Source: Ruegeria_C sp041537905 (lineage in GTDB: Bacteria; Pseudomonadota; Alphaproteobacteria; Rhodobacterales; Rhodobacteraceae). From it: a stretch of 64,000 nt of DNA. The notes beneath the pieces are model-generated. The model was not told the origin of the DNA, searched no databases, and saw only the letters and a list, made by a program, of their open reading frames with translations. How positions within the stretch are numbered: the stretch's first letter is position 1; every line of letters begins with the position of its first letter. This document shows positions 16,671 to 25,630 of the stretch, one piece after another. The stretch lies in the NCBI RefSeq assembly GCF_041537905.1, contig NZ_JBGRUO010000008.1, forward strand, positions 123,538 to 187,537, read 5' to 3'. Position numbers and translations under genes: made by a program.

Positions 16671-18314
16671 TCAGTCATTGACCCGCTCGCTTTTCATTTC
16701 GGTTACAAGCCGGGTTTCCAGAATCTGGCCCGAGCGGTAAAGGATCGGGTAGGCGACCGAGGCGATATGTCCGTGCAGGTCGCGCAGCGCCCGCAAGGTT
16801 TCCAGATGCAGGTCGCTGGACTGGAAGCTTTCCGTTGTGCCGCGTTCCAGACGTTTCAGATGCGCCTTGCGGCTGGCGCGCTCCATGCGCTTGATCTCGG
16901 CCTTGTCCAGCACCAGGCGGCGCGCGCAATCCAGATCGTCCACCAGCAAGACGTGGCGCGCCAGCGCAAAGCTCTCCGTCACTGCCTGGTGCAGGTCCGA
17001 CAATTCTTTCCAGCCGGGGGCCGAGAATTGCACCCGCTCCTCATGGCGCGCCTTGGCGAAACCGGTCATGCGTTTCGAGACGATATCGCCTGCGGCTTCG
17101 ACGCGGATGGCGTATTCGACAAGCGACCGCGCCGCCTTGATCTCGGATTTGCGCATGTTCTGGCGCGGCATCTTGGCGACATAGCGACGGATATCGGTGA
17201 GTTGGGTGTTCACCTTCTCGTCTTCCTGCAACAGCGCGTCGATCGCCTCGGCATCGTTGTCTTGATAGAGGTCCAACACGGGCCGCATCATCCGCTCGAC
17301 CCGCGCCACCATCTGCAACAGTTCCTGTCGGACCGAGGACATCGCCACCGCCGCCTGCGCGCCATGCGGGTCATCAAGCGGGCTGAGCGGTTCCAGCAAC
17401 TCCGATCCCGCCGCCTCGCTGTCGTCCTGTTCTGGTAGGAGCCAGCTCATGGGCTGTTCAAGGTGACGCACGATGCCAAGCGCGCTCAGCGCCAGCAGCA
17501 GGTTGAACCCGATATGGGCGCTGACCAGCGACTGGCCGGGTTGTCCCAGCAGCAGTGCGTCAGACAGGCCAAACAGGTTGATGACCATCAGGCACAGAAA
17601 CGCCGCCGATCCGCGCAGCAGGAAATTGGCCAGCGGGATGCGCTTGGGCACGGGCGGCAGGTCGCGGGTCAGCCAGATCGGGATCAGGGCGCCACCCAGA
17701 TTGGCACCCAGCATCAGTGACAGACCAGCGGCAAAGGGCAGGGCATCGACCTGCACCAGCGCCACGCACATCAGGATCGCGGCCACGCTGGAATGCATCA
17801 CAAAAGCCAGAGCCGCGCCAACCAGGAAGGCAGCGAAATAGTCGGTGCTCAGATACCCGGCCACGGCGGGCAGAAAGGCGCTTTCGCGGATCGGGTCGAC
17901 CGCCTCGCGCAGAAATTGCAGGGAGATCAGGATAAAGGCGATGCCCAGAATGATCCGCCCGTTCAGCCGCACATGGCTGCGGTCGGATTTCAGATAGAGC
18001 CAGCCGCCAATCGCCAGCAGGAACGGCATCAGCCAGCGCAGGTCAAAGGACAGAAGTTGCACCACCAGCGCCGAGCCCAGATCAGCCCCCAGCACACCAG
18101 CCAAGGCAAAGCCGAACCCCACCATGCCCGCCGCCGCAAAGCCGGTCAGCAGCAGCGCCACCGCGGCCGAGCTTTGGATCACCACCGCCAGCGCAGTGCC
18201 CGACAGACCCGCTAGCGCCGTGTTGGTATGGCCCGTGAGCAGCCGTTCGAACATCGCACCAAAGCGCCGCTCGATGCCGGTGCGCACGAAGCGCACGGCA
18301 AAAAGCAGCAACAT
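16671..18314 (-). CDS. Na+/phosphate-symporter family protein with PhoU-like tail
   Basis: A protein of at least 547 residues. The first half holds two Na/Pi-cotransporter repeats with the QSSAA signature (VVIQSSAAVALLLTGF near residue 46; the second copy is VMHSSVAAILMC), and the last 200 residues are a helical PhoU-like cytoplasmic domain (RQELLQMVARVERMM onward). It sits inside the TRAP/ligase operon, 32 bases from the ligase gene and 135 from dctP. The ATG at 18314 gives an unusually short N-terminus. An in-frame CTG at 18356, with AAGGA seven bases upstream, would add 14 hydrophobic residues and complete the first helix. Transport of phosphate or another anion is inferred only. Confidence 0.82.
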   Translation of the reverse strand: MLLLFAVRFVRTGIERRFGAMFERLLTGHTNTALAGLSGTALAVVIQSSAAVALLLTGFAAAGMVGFGFALAGVLGADLGSALVVQLLSFDLRWLMPFLLAIGGWLYLKSDRSHVRLNGRIILGIAFILISLQFLREAVDPIRESAFLPAVAGYLSTDYFAAFLVGAALAFVMHSSVAAILMCVALVQVDALPFAAGLSLMLGANLGGALIPIWLTRDLPPVPKRIPLANFLLRGSAAFLCLMVINLFGLSDALLLGQPGQSLVSAHIGFNLLLALSALGIVRHLEQPMSWLLPEQDDSEAAGSELLEPLSPLDDPHGAQAAVAMSSVRQELLQMVARVERMMRPVLDLYQDNDAEAIDALLQEDEKVNTQLTDIRRYVAKMPRQNMRKSEIKAARSLVEYAIRVEAAGDIVSKRMTGFAKARHEERVQFSAPGWKELSDLHQAVTESFALARHVLLVDDLDCARRLVLDKAEIKRMERASRKAHLKRLERGTTESFQSSDLHLETLRALRDLHGHIASVAYPILYRSGQILETRLVTEMKSERVND

Positions 18315-18449
18315 GGTTGCCGCAAAAATCTCGACTATGAAACCCGCGATTGCCAGTTCTATTTCCTTTCAACACGCGTTCCGAGTTTCGGAAGCGAAGC
18401 ACCCCGGCGCGACCAAAACCGCGCCGAGGCAAGTGCCAATCCCGACGGA

Positions 18450-19484
18450 TCAGCCGTAGCGATAGGGCCGTCCGGCCTTTTGCATCACTTCATTATATTG
18501 CTTGAAGATGTTGACCACCTTGGCCTTGGTTTCGCTTTCGGCGGCGATTTCATCCCAGAACTTCACGGCGGCCTGTTCGACTTGCGCCCATTCCTCGTCC
18601 GGGATGGTGGTCAACTGCATCTTGGTGCCGTTGACGCGCAGATTTGCCTCGCCGCCCCAATACCACCACTGGCGGTAATAATGCGACTGGTCGCAGCAGA
18701 CCTTGAAGAGAGTCTGCAGATCCTCGGGCAGCTCGTTCCAGCGGTCCATATTGGCAAAGAAGTGCCCCGCCCACGCGCCCGACACGTTGTTGGTCAGGAA
18801 GTAGTTGGTCACGTCTGCCCAGCCGACGGTGTAATCCTCGGTGATGCCGGACCAGGCGATACCGTCCAGCTCGCCAGTCTGCACCGCGACCTCGATATCT
18901 TCCCAGGGGAGGGTGACGGGAACCACGCCGAACTGGCTGAGGAAGCGCCCGGCGGTGGGGAAGGTGAAGATGCGCTTGCCCTTCATGTCCTCTAGCGAGT
19001 TGATCGGGTCCTTGGTGGCGAAATGGCAGGGGTCCCAGGCCCCGGCGCTGATATGTTTCACGCCGACCTTGGAATATTCCTCGTCCCAGATCTCGTTCAG
19101 ACCGTATTGGTTGAACAGCACCGGCACGTCCAGCGAGTAGCGCGAGGCAAATGGGAAATAGCCGCCAAACACGGTCACCTCGGTGGGTGAGGCCATCGAG
19201 TCATCGTCCGACTGCACCGCGTCAATGGTGCCGCGCTGCATGGCGCGGAACAGCTCTCCGGTGGGCACCAGCTGATCGGCATAGAACAGCTCGATCTGCA
19301 TCCGGTCGCCGGCGATCTGGTTGAACATCTTGATCGCCGGGTCGATCACATGCTCGGCCAGCGCCGCGCCCGCATAGGTCTGCATCCGCCATTTGATCTG
19401 GCCCTGCGCGAGCGCGGGTGTGGCCAGTGCTGCGGCGGCTGGGGCGGCAGCGGCGCCTTTCAGGAATGTACGTCTGTTGGTCAT
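18450..19484 (-). CDS. TRAP transporter substrate-binding protein (DctP family)
   Basis: A 344-residue periplasmic binding protein with a twin-arginine signal (TNRRTFLKGAAAAPAAAALATPALA), so it is exported folded. The mature start QGQIKWRMQTYAGAA is typical of TAT-exported DctP-family (TRAP) receptors, and the conserved binding-site Arg region lies in LEDMKGKRIFTFPTAGRFLSQFG. It captures the substrate for the M and Q membrane subunits encoded just upstream. Subgroups with this Tat leader often bind keto or amino-carboxylate compounds, but substrate cannot be assigned. It is probably cotranscribed with the downstream ligase and dehydrogenases. Confidence 0.92.
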   Translation of the reverse strand: MTNRRTFLKGAAAAPAAAALATPALAQGQIKWRMQTYAGAALAEHVIDPAIKMFNQIAGDRMQIELFYADQLVPTGELFRAMQRGTIDAVQSDDDSMASPTEVTVFGGYFPFASRYSLDVPVLFNQYGLNEIWDEEYSKVGVKHISAGAWDPCHFATKDPINSLEDMKGKRIFTFPTAGRFLSQFGVVPVTLPWEDIEVAVQTGELDGIAWSGITEDYTVGWADVTNYFLTNNVSGAWAGHFFANMDRWNELPEDLQTLFKVCCDQSHYYRQWWYWGGEANLRVNGTKMQLTTIPDEEWAQVEQAAVKFWDEIAAESETKAKVVNIFKQYNEVMQKAGRPYRYG

Positions 19485-19547
19485 ACTCTCTCTCCGTTGG
19501 TCTGTGTTGTTACTCGAACGGTCGTCTCCGCCCCGGTTTGGCCGGGG

Positions 19548-20873
19548 TCACTTGTTGTAGATATAGTCGGGCAGCCACAGCGCGATCTGCGGAAATGTCA
19601 TGATGATGCTCAGGGCCAGTACCATCACCAGCACAAACGGCAGGATCGAGCCATAGATGTCGCGCAAGGTGATCTCGGGCGGGGCCATGGCCCGCATCAG
19701 AAACAGGTTATAGCCGAAGGGCGGCGTCATATAGGCGATCTGCGTGGTGATCGTATAGAGCACCCCGTACCAGATCAGGTCGAACCCCAGCGCGCCCACC
19801 AGCGGCACATAAAGCGGGGCGACGATCACCAGCATGGCGGTGTCGTCCAGAAACGTACCCATCAGGATGAAGCTCAGCTGCATAAGGATCAGAATCATCC
19901 AGGGGTTCAGGCCCAGCCGTTCGGTAAAGAGGTTCTCGATCGCCTTGACCGCGCCCAGCCCGTCAAAGACCGCACCAAAGGCGAGCGCGGCCAAGATGAT
20001 CCACATGAACATGCAGGTGATGCCCAGCGTTGAGCGCACCGAGGTCTCGAACACCTGACGCGTCATCCGGCCCTTCAAAACAGCGGCGGCAAAGGCGGTC
20101 AGCGCGCCGATCGCCGAGCTTTCCACCAGCGAGGTCCAGCCATTGACAAACGGCACCATCATCGCCGCGAAGATGCCGATGGGCAGCAGTCCCGCGCGCA
20201 GCAGCGCCAGCTTTTCACCCAGCGGCAAGTCGCGTTCCGCGGCAGGCAGAACCGGCCCAAGCGACGGGTTCAGCCGGCAGCGGATCGCGATATAGAGGAT
20301 GAACATCGCTGCCATCATCAGCCCCGGCACCACGCCTGCAAGCCACAGCTGCCCCACGGGCTGGCGCGCGATCATTGCATAAAGCACCAACACCACCGAA
20401 GGCGGCACCAGAATGCCCAGGCTGGACCCGGCCTGAATGACGCCGGTGACCATTCGCTTGTCATAGCCGCGTTTCAAGAGCTCGGGCAGGGCGATGGTTG
20501 CCCCGATGGCCATGCCTGCTACGCTCAGCCCGTTCATGGCTGAGATCAGCACCATCAGGCCAATCGTGCCGATGGCCAGCCCGCCATTCAGACCGCCCAT
20601 CCAGACATGGAACATCTTGTAGAGGTCATCCGCGATCTTCGATTCGGACAGGACGTAGCCCATGAAGATGAACATCGGCAGTGTCAGCAGCGGATACCAT
20701 TTCATCAGCTTCATCGCCGCCGAGAAGCCCAGATCATAGCCGCCCCGGTCCCCCCAGAGCAGCAGCGCCGCCACCACGGCCACGAACCCGATCGCCCCGA
20801 ACACCCGCTGTCCGGTCAGCAGCATCAGCATCATGGTGGAAAACATCAGGATGGCGATCAGCTCATACGGCAT
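19548..20873 (-). CDS. TRAP transporter large permease (DctM family)
   Basis: A 441-residue inner-membrane protein with about 12 hydrophobic segments, beginning MPYELIAILMFSTMMLMLLTGQRVFG. It forms the sodium-coupled channel of the TRAP system. Characteristic segments include SAMNGLSVAGMAIGATIALPELLKRGYD and GTFLDDTAMLVIVAPLYVPLV. The true start is the ATG at 20873, which overlaps the stop of the small subunit gene as TGATG; extending the frame upstream to 21143 would only read through that gene out of frame. It is followed 63 bases later by the dctP-type gene. Confidence 0.93.
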   Translation of the reverse strand: MPYELIAILMFSTMMLMLLTGQRVFGAIGFVAVVAALLLWGDRGGYDLGFSAAMKLMKWYPLLTLPMFIFMGYVLSESKIADDLYKMFHVWMGGLNGGLAIGTIGLMVLISAMNGLSVAGMAIGATIALPELLKRGYDKRMVTGVIQAGSSLGILVPPSVVLVLYAMIARQPVGQLWLAGVVPGLMMAAMFILYIAIRCRLNPSLGPVLPAAERDLPLGEKLALLRAGLLPIGIFAAMMVPFVNGWTSLVESSAIGALTAFAAAVLKGRMTRQVFETSVRSTLGITCMFMWIILAALAFGAVFDGLGAVKAIENLFTERLGLNPWMILILMQLSFILMGTFLDDTAMLVIVAPLYVPLVGALGFDLIWYGVLYTITTQIAYMTPPFGYNLFLMRAMAPPEITLRDIYGSILPFVLVMVLALSIIMTFPQIALWLPDYIYNK

Positions 20874-21412
20874 CAGATCACCTCGCGCGGGATGTCGTCG
20901 CCGTGCAAGCGCAGGAGGTCCTTGAACAGCTCCGACACCGCCTGCAGCAGCATCAGGAACAGCCCGACGATCATGATCGACTTGATCGGCCACAGATAGG
21001 GCCGCCAGGCGGTCGGGCTGCGCTCGCCATATTGCAGCGAATAGCTCAGCGAGTCGTAGCCGCCATAAAGCATCACGATCAGATAGATGATCAGGAAGAA
21101 GACGGTGATCGCATCGGTCCAGGCCTTGCGCCGGTTCGACCATTCTCCGTAAAGCAGGTCCATCCGCACATTGCTGCCCATCTGGATCGAATAAGGCCCG
21201 CCCAGCACGTAATAGGCGACCATGGCAAACTGCGCCATTTCCAGCGTCCAGAGCGAGGGCAGAAAGAAGGTTTTGGAAATCGACGACCAGAGCAGGATGC
21301 CCATCATGACAAAGATGCCATACATCACCACCCGTCCGATCCAGCGATTCAGCCGGTCGATGACGCGGACATATTGCCTCAGAAAATGCAGACCCCCAGC
21401 CCCTTTTGTCAT
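20873..21412 (-). CDS. TRAP transporter small permease (DctQ family)
   Basis: A 179-residue membrane protein with four hydrophobic segments (about residues 23-43, 58-75, 95-115 and 137-160) and the SSISKTFFLPSLWTLE region typical of DctQ subunits, which assist the large permease. It overlaps the upstream amidohydrolase gene by four bases (ATGA) and the downstream large-permease gene by one base (TGATG), so the three are coupled in translation. Confidence 0.9.
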   Translation of the reverse strand: MTKGAGGLHFLRQYVRVIDRLNRWIGRVVMYGIFVMMGILLWSSISKTFFLPSLWTLEMAQFAMVAYYVLGGPYSIQMGSNVRMDLLYGEWSNRRKAWTDAITVFFLIIYLIVMLYGGYDSLSYSLQYGERSPTAWRPYLWPIKSIMIVGLFLMLLQAVSELFKDLLRLHGDDIPREVI

Positions 21413-22203
21413 GAGGATGCCGCCTCGGGTGTGAGTTCAGCGACCAGCTCTGCCAGCATCGGCGACAGCAGCCCGGCGATGCGATTGACGCCGGCGGGCG
21501 TGTCGATCAGATCGTTGCGAACCTCCAGCATCACATTATGCAGACCGTTGCGGACGCCATGTTCGCGCAGTGTGTGGGTGACGCCGTCGTGGGCTGAATA
21601 GGGCTGGTTCAGCGCCACGCGCAGCCTGCAAGGTGAGGCCTTGCCGAGAAGAGCCCGGGCCGCCCGATCATCTGTATCGTGCAGAATTCCAAGATCAATA
21701 TCGCGATGTATGCCGTTGTAAACAGGCGTAAAGCTGTGGATAGTGATCATCAAGGGTGGGTCGTTGCGCCCCGCAAGCACATCTGCCAGAAGGTCGCGGA
21801 ACGGCGCATAGACATCGCGCACCCGCTGGGCGTGATGTGCGGCGCTGAGGCCCTGATTGCCGGGTATCTCAAACCGCTCGCTGCGCGCCAATACCGCACC
21901 CGTTGCTTCGGGCGGGCGGTTGCAGTCATAGACCAGACGGCTCACCCGGGAATGGACCAAAGGCGCATCCAGCGCACCCATCAGTTCCACCGCCAGTTCC
22001 ATCGCGCCCACATCCCAGGCTGCATGTGACATTGCCGCCTCGTCGTCCAGCCCGAGCCGGTGCAGCGCCGCCGGGATGAACCGGCTGGCATGTTCGCACA
22101 CCAGCACAGCCGCACCAGCCCCACGCGCGTTCAGCACGCGCGCTGCCGGAGCTTCCAGCGCGGACAGCAGAGGGGACTCGGGATCGATTGCCATGTGAAA
22201 CAT
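21409..22203 (-). CDS. N-formylglutamate amidohydrolase family protein
   Basis: A 264-residue zinc-amidohydrolase-type protein of the HutG2/N-formylglutamate deformylase family: motifs LVCEHASRFIPAALHRLGL, HAAWDVGAMELA and VYDCNRPPEA are clear, as is THTLREHGVRNGLHNVMLEVRNDLI near the C-terminus. No histidine-degradation genes are nearby. It is instead the first gene of a TRAP/ligase operon, overlapping dctQ by four bases. I infer that it may cleave an amide bond to glutamate in the pathway, perhaps removing the gamma-glutamyl group. The first residues (MFHMAIDPE) offer alternative starts. It reads divergently from the RpiR-type regulator. Confidence 0.85.
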   Translation of the reverse strand: MFHMAIDPESPLLSALEAPAARVLNARGAGAAVLVCEHASRFIPAALHRLGLDDEAAMSHAAWDVGAMELAVELMGALDAPLVHSRVSRLVYDCNRPPEATGAVLARSERFEIPGNQGLSAAHHAQRVRDVYAPFRDLLADVLAGRNDPPLMITIHSFTPVYNGIHRDIDLGILHDTDDRAARALLGKASPCRLRVALNQPYSAHDGVTHTLREHGVRNGLHNVMLEVRNDLIDTPAGVNRIAGLLSPMLAELVAELTPEAASS

Positions 22204-22238
22204 TGGTTACAGCTTCGCATCTCCTGTCAACAATTTTT

Positions 22239-22286
22239 CTGTAGACATGATTACAGAACCGCCTAGGCTGTAGAAATCGTAATCAG
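22239..22286. promoter_or_regulatory. Twin operator-like repeats between the regulator and the catabolic operon
   Basis: Two similar imperfect palindromes lie in the 93-base divergent gap: CTGTAGACATGATTACAG at 22239-22256 (arms CTGTA/TACAG) and CTGTAGAAATCGTAATCAG at 22268-22286. Their left edges are 29 bases apart, close to three helical turns. They are the best candidates for binding sites of the adjacent RpiR-type regulator, controlling both directions. A further half-site TTACAG is at 22207-22212. Confidence 0.55.
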
Positions 22287-22296
22287 GTAGCGTCTC

Positions 22297-23163
22297 GTGA
22301 CCCCGACCACCAAGCTTGTCAAACAGCAGATACAGGAAGAGATGGAGGCGCTGACGCCGTCCGAGCGGCAACTGGCCTCGATCCTCTTGCAAGACTATCC
22401 GATGGGCGGTTTGCAATCGATCACCAAACTGGCCAACGCGGCCAGCGTCTCGACCCCCACGGTGATCCGTATGGCGCGCAAGCTGGGGTTTGACGGCTTT
22501 CCGGCACTGCAGGATGCGCTGCGGGACGAGGTGGCCGCACAGATCAAGAAACCGATCGCCAAGCGCGACGCCTGGGTGGTGGATGAGGGGGCCGAGCATC
22601 CGCTGACACGGTTTGCCCAGACCGCCTGGACCAATATGCGCCACACGCTAGACCGGATCGACACAGACATGTTCGATGCGGTGGCCAGGCTGCTCGCCGA
22701 TACCGCGCGCCCGCTATATGTGGTCGGCGGGCGCATTACGCGGTCCAATGCCGATTACCTCTACAACCATATGCAGATCATCCGGCCCAACGTGACCATG
22801 CTGGGCAATTCCGCCAATGTCTGGCCGCAATACCTGCTGGACATGGACGAAGCCTCGGTGCTGGTGATCTTCGATATTCGCCGATACGAGGCGCATTTGG
22901 CTAAACTAGCGCAGATCGCCTCGGAACGCGGGGTGACGGTGGTGCTGTTCACTGACCAATGGGGATCGCCCATTGCGCGCTCGGCCCGTCATACGTTCAA
23001 CTCGCTGGTCGAGGCCCCCTCAAGCTGGGACAGCACCATTGCGCTGATGCTGATCGTCGAGGCGCTGATCGCCGAGGTTCAGGATGCCCGCTGGGAGCAG
23101 AGCAAGGAGCGGATCGAGGAACTGGAGGCCATGTTCTCATCAACGCGGCTGTTCCGGGGGTAG
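22297..23163 (+). CDS. MurR/RpiR family transcriptional regulator
   Basis: A 288-residue regulator with the RpiR layout: an N-terminal helix-turn-helix domain (about residues 1-80, with SITKLANAASVSTPTVIRMARKLGFDGFPALQDALR trimmed here to its key stretch VSTPTVIRMARKLGFDGF) and a C-terminal SIS domain (about residues 125-260, with LYVVGGRITRSNADYL) that in relatives binds phosphosugars or other small ligands. GTG start. It is transcribed away from the TRAP/ligase operon and is presumably its local regulator through the repeats in the shared gap. The ligand is unknown. Confidence 0.88.
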   Translation: MTPTTKLVKQQIQEEMEALTPSERQLASILLQDYPMGGLQSITKLANAASVSTPTVIRMARKLGFDGFPALQDALRDEVAAQIKKPIAKRDAWVVDEGAEHPLTRFAQTAWTNMRHTLDRIDTDMFDAVARLLADTARPLYVVGGRITRSNADYLYNHMQIIRPNVTMLGNSANVWPQYLLDMDEASVLVIFDIRRYEAHLAKLAQIASERGVTVVLFTDQWGSPIARSARHTFNSLVEAPSSWDSTIALMLIVEALIAEVQDARWEQSKERIEELEAMFSSTRLFRG

Positions 23164-23303
23164 GGGTAGCGACGCACAGGGTTTTTGCATGCCTGGCTGC
23201 AATGCTTGGTTGTGCACGCGTCTGGAAAATTCCGGCCAGACCCTGTTAAGCTCTCTACAGGGCAGGCCTTTTGAGGTCCGTCAATTCGGAGAATGGCGGT
23301 TTC

Positions 23304-24125
23304 ATGAACGAGCAAGAAAGCGGACAGGCGCTGGATTGGATGCTGTATCATCCCTGGGCCAGCATTGCCCTGATCATCCTCTTGATGTCAGCGATCAGTG
23401 TGCTGCCCTACTATTTCATACACCGGATCAGGCAACGCCCACCCTCGGACGACACCAAGGAAATGGCCGTCAATATCGGGTTCCGCATCGGGACGCTGCA
23501 TGCGCTGATCCTGGCGCTGATCTTTTCCGGCGCCCAGGAACAATATGAACAGGCACGGGAAACGATCGCGGCCGAGGTCATTATCCTGTCCGAAGCGGCA
23601 CATGAAATTGCCCGGCTGCGCAACCAGGATATTGATCCGGTGCGTGCCAAGTTTTTCGAATATATCGACGTGCTAGAGCAAGACGACACACCTGCGATCG
23701 ATGTTCACAACATCGGCAATTCGGACCTGATCTTCCGCGAGGCGTCACAAGTCTCCAGTGAGATCTATCAGGCTCTGCTTGCGATCGAGCCAAAGGAAGA
23801 GCAGCAGAGCATCACGCTCGACCGGATTGTCAGCAAGCTCGACCAGGCTTTCAGCCTGCGGCTGGAACGTGTTGCGTCGACCGCGCGGGGTGTATCCAAC
23901 TTGTTTTGGACCCTGTCCGTTGTCGGATATATCTTTCTGCTGCTTGTGTTTTTCGTAACGCCGTTTTCTTGGGTCCGGTCGGCTCTTGTTGCGCTTTACA
24001 GCATTTATACCGGGCTTACCCTTTTCTTCATCATCGAGATGAGCAACCCCTATCTGGGATTGTCATCGATCGATCTCAGCAATTTGAGTGCGGCGTTTGA
24101 TACCATTGAAACACAAGTAGACTAG
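23304..24125 (+). CDS. Membrane protein resembling DUF4239/bestrophin-like family
   Basis: A 273-residue protein with an N-terminal membrane helix (about residues 17-38), a second hydrophobic stretch in MAVNIGFRIGTLHALILALIFSGAQ (quoted here as NIGFRIGTLHALILALIF), a charged helical middle (residues 80-190) and two C-terminal helices (about 200-220 and 225-245). The NIGF...ALIF.AQEQYEQARETIAAE pattern with following LxxAAxEIARL resembles the DUF4239 bestrophin-like group. Function is not established. The ATG at 23304 is preceded by GGAG. It is a single gene between the regulator and the RTX/Hint gene. Confidence 0.55.
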   Translation: MNEQESGQALDWMLYHPWASIALIILLMSAISVLPYYFIHRIRQRPPSDDTKEMAVNIGFRIGTLHALILALIFSGAQEQYEQARETIAAEVIILSEAAHEIARLRNQDIDPVRAKFFEYIDVLEQDDTPAIDVHNIGNSDLIFREASQVSSEIYQALLAIEPKEEQQSITLDRIVSKLDQAFSLRLERVASTARGVSNLFWTLSVVGYIFLLLVFFVTPFSWVRSALVALYSIYTGLTLFFIIEMSNPYLGLSSIDLSNLSAAFDTIETQVD

Positions 24126-24287
24126 GTCGGCGAGCTAGCTGCCGGGATCGCCAGTAACCCTGGCTCGGCGGTTTCTCCCCATATTGGTGATGTCGGCGCA
24201 TTCCGGTGGCTTTGATCCAGCAGGCACGCTATTCTTACTGCTGTGGGTCAAGCCCATACACGTAATGATTGCAAGGCTGGACGCGAG

Positions 24288-25562
24288 ATGCCTGTTTTTC
24301 TGACGTTAACCGATGCCGATATCAACAACGCCGCCTTCTGGGCCGGGCTGGATATCGGGCCGGACAGCACCATTGATGTGTCCGGGATCAGTAACTCGAT
24401 CCAGATCACGATGACGGGCAGTTCGATCACCTTCACCAACAACAGCGGTGCGGTTACCACCTATACCGATGCCGATATCGCCTCGGGCTCGTTTAGCGAA
24501 TTTGTCGAATATACCGGCAACAACAATGACGACAATGTCAGCGGCTCGGTCGGGCTGAATGCAGGGGGCTATTCGGGGGGGCGTGGCAATGACACCTTTA
24601 CCGATGATGGCAACCTCGGCGGCTCAATCAACGGTGGGCGTGGCAATGACACGTTGCAAGGTGGATCGGGCGACAACAACATCGTCGGTGCTCGTGGCAA
24701 TGACGTTCTGCTGGGCGGCTCGGGGAACAATAACCTCTTGGGTGGCGTCGGGCGCGACACGCTTTTTGCGCAGGATGGCAGCGGCAATCTGGAGGGCGGT
24801 GCCGGAAATGATGAAATCCATGCCGGGCTTAACACGAGCTTCGTGGATGGAGGTAACAATAACGACACGCTGATCGTGCCCAAGGGCTCGACCGTCACAC
24901 CGTTCTTTCCGGGTGCCACTGGCGGTACGGTCGATTTGCCGGGCGGCGCAAACAGCTTTACCTACACAAATATCGAGAATGTCGAGATTGCCTGTTTCAC
25001 CGAGGGCACGATGATCCGAACGCCGGGCGGTGAGCGCGCGATTGAAACGCTACAGGTCGGCGATCTGGTGGATACGCTGGATCATGGACCGCAACCTATC
25101 CGATGGATCGGTAGGCGCAGCGTGGCCGGGCGGGGTCGGCATGCACCGATCCGATTTGCGCCAGGTACGATCGGGAATGACCGGCCCGTCCAGGTCTCGC
25201 CCCAGCATCGCGTGTTGCTTTCGGGCTGGCGGTGTGAGCTGTTCTTTCACGCACCCGAAGTGCTCTGTGCTGCAAAGCATCTGTGTGACGGCGATCGTAT
25301 CCATCGCGCGCCCTGCGATCAGATCACCTATTTCCATCTGATGTTTGATCGGCACGAAATCGTACTGGGTGAGAATGCGCTGCTGGAAAGCTTCTACGCA
25401 GGCGATCATATCCTGCAGGCCGATCGCGCGTGTTACGACGAATTGATCGAGCTGTTTCCTGAACTCGCCGATGGCGCGCCCATCGCCGCAGCCCGCCCTT
25501 TTGTCGGCCACGCAGAAGGGGCACTGCTGCAGGTGCAGCAGGTTTCCGCTGGGCGCGCCTGA
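24288..25562 (+). CDS. RTX-repeat protein with C-terminal Hint domain
   Basis: A 424-residue protein with no Sec signal. Residues 1-95 are a beta-rich head; residues about 96-190 hold glycine/aspartate nonapeptide repeats of the RTX type (GGRGNDTF, GGRGNDTLQGGSGDNN, ARGNDVLLGGSGNNN, GGAGNDEIHAG), which bind calcium in secreted type I proteins. From about residue 240 a Hint domain begins CFTEGTMIRTPGGERAIETL and includes the VSPQHRVLLSG box. Hint domains are related to inteins and Hedgehog C-terminal domains and can self-cleave after the leading Cys. Secretion by a type I system is inferred. A GTG at 24243 is an alternative start, but 24288 fits the start I recall for related proteins. Confidence 0.75.
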   Translation: MPVFLTLTDADINNAAFWAGLDIGPDSTIDVSGISNSIQITMTGSSITFTNNSGAVTTYTDADIASGSFSEFVEYTGNNNDDNVSGSVGLNAGGYSGGRGNDTFTDDGNLGGSINGGRGNDTLQGGSGDNNIVGARGNDVLLGGSGNNNLLGGVGRDTLFAQDGSGNLEGGAGNDEIHAGLNTSFVDGGNNNDTLIVPKGSTVTPFFPGATGGTVDLPGGANSFTYTNIENVEIACFTEGTMIRTPGGERAIETLQVGDLVDTLDHGPQPIRWIGRRSVAGRGRHAPIRFAPGTIGNDRPVQVSPQHRVLLSGWRCELFFHAPEVLCAAKHLCDGDRIHRAPCDQITYFHLMFDRHEIVLGENALLESFYAGDHILQADRACYDELIELFPELADGAPIAAARPFVGHAEGALLQVQQVSAGRA

Positions 25563-25630
25563 TAGCGTGGGTTTGAAATCCCGGAAAATCCCGATATTGA
25601 CCCGGAAACCCGCAGGATCAGGAGCAGGGC

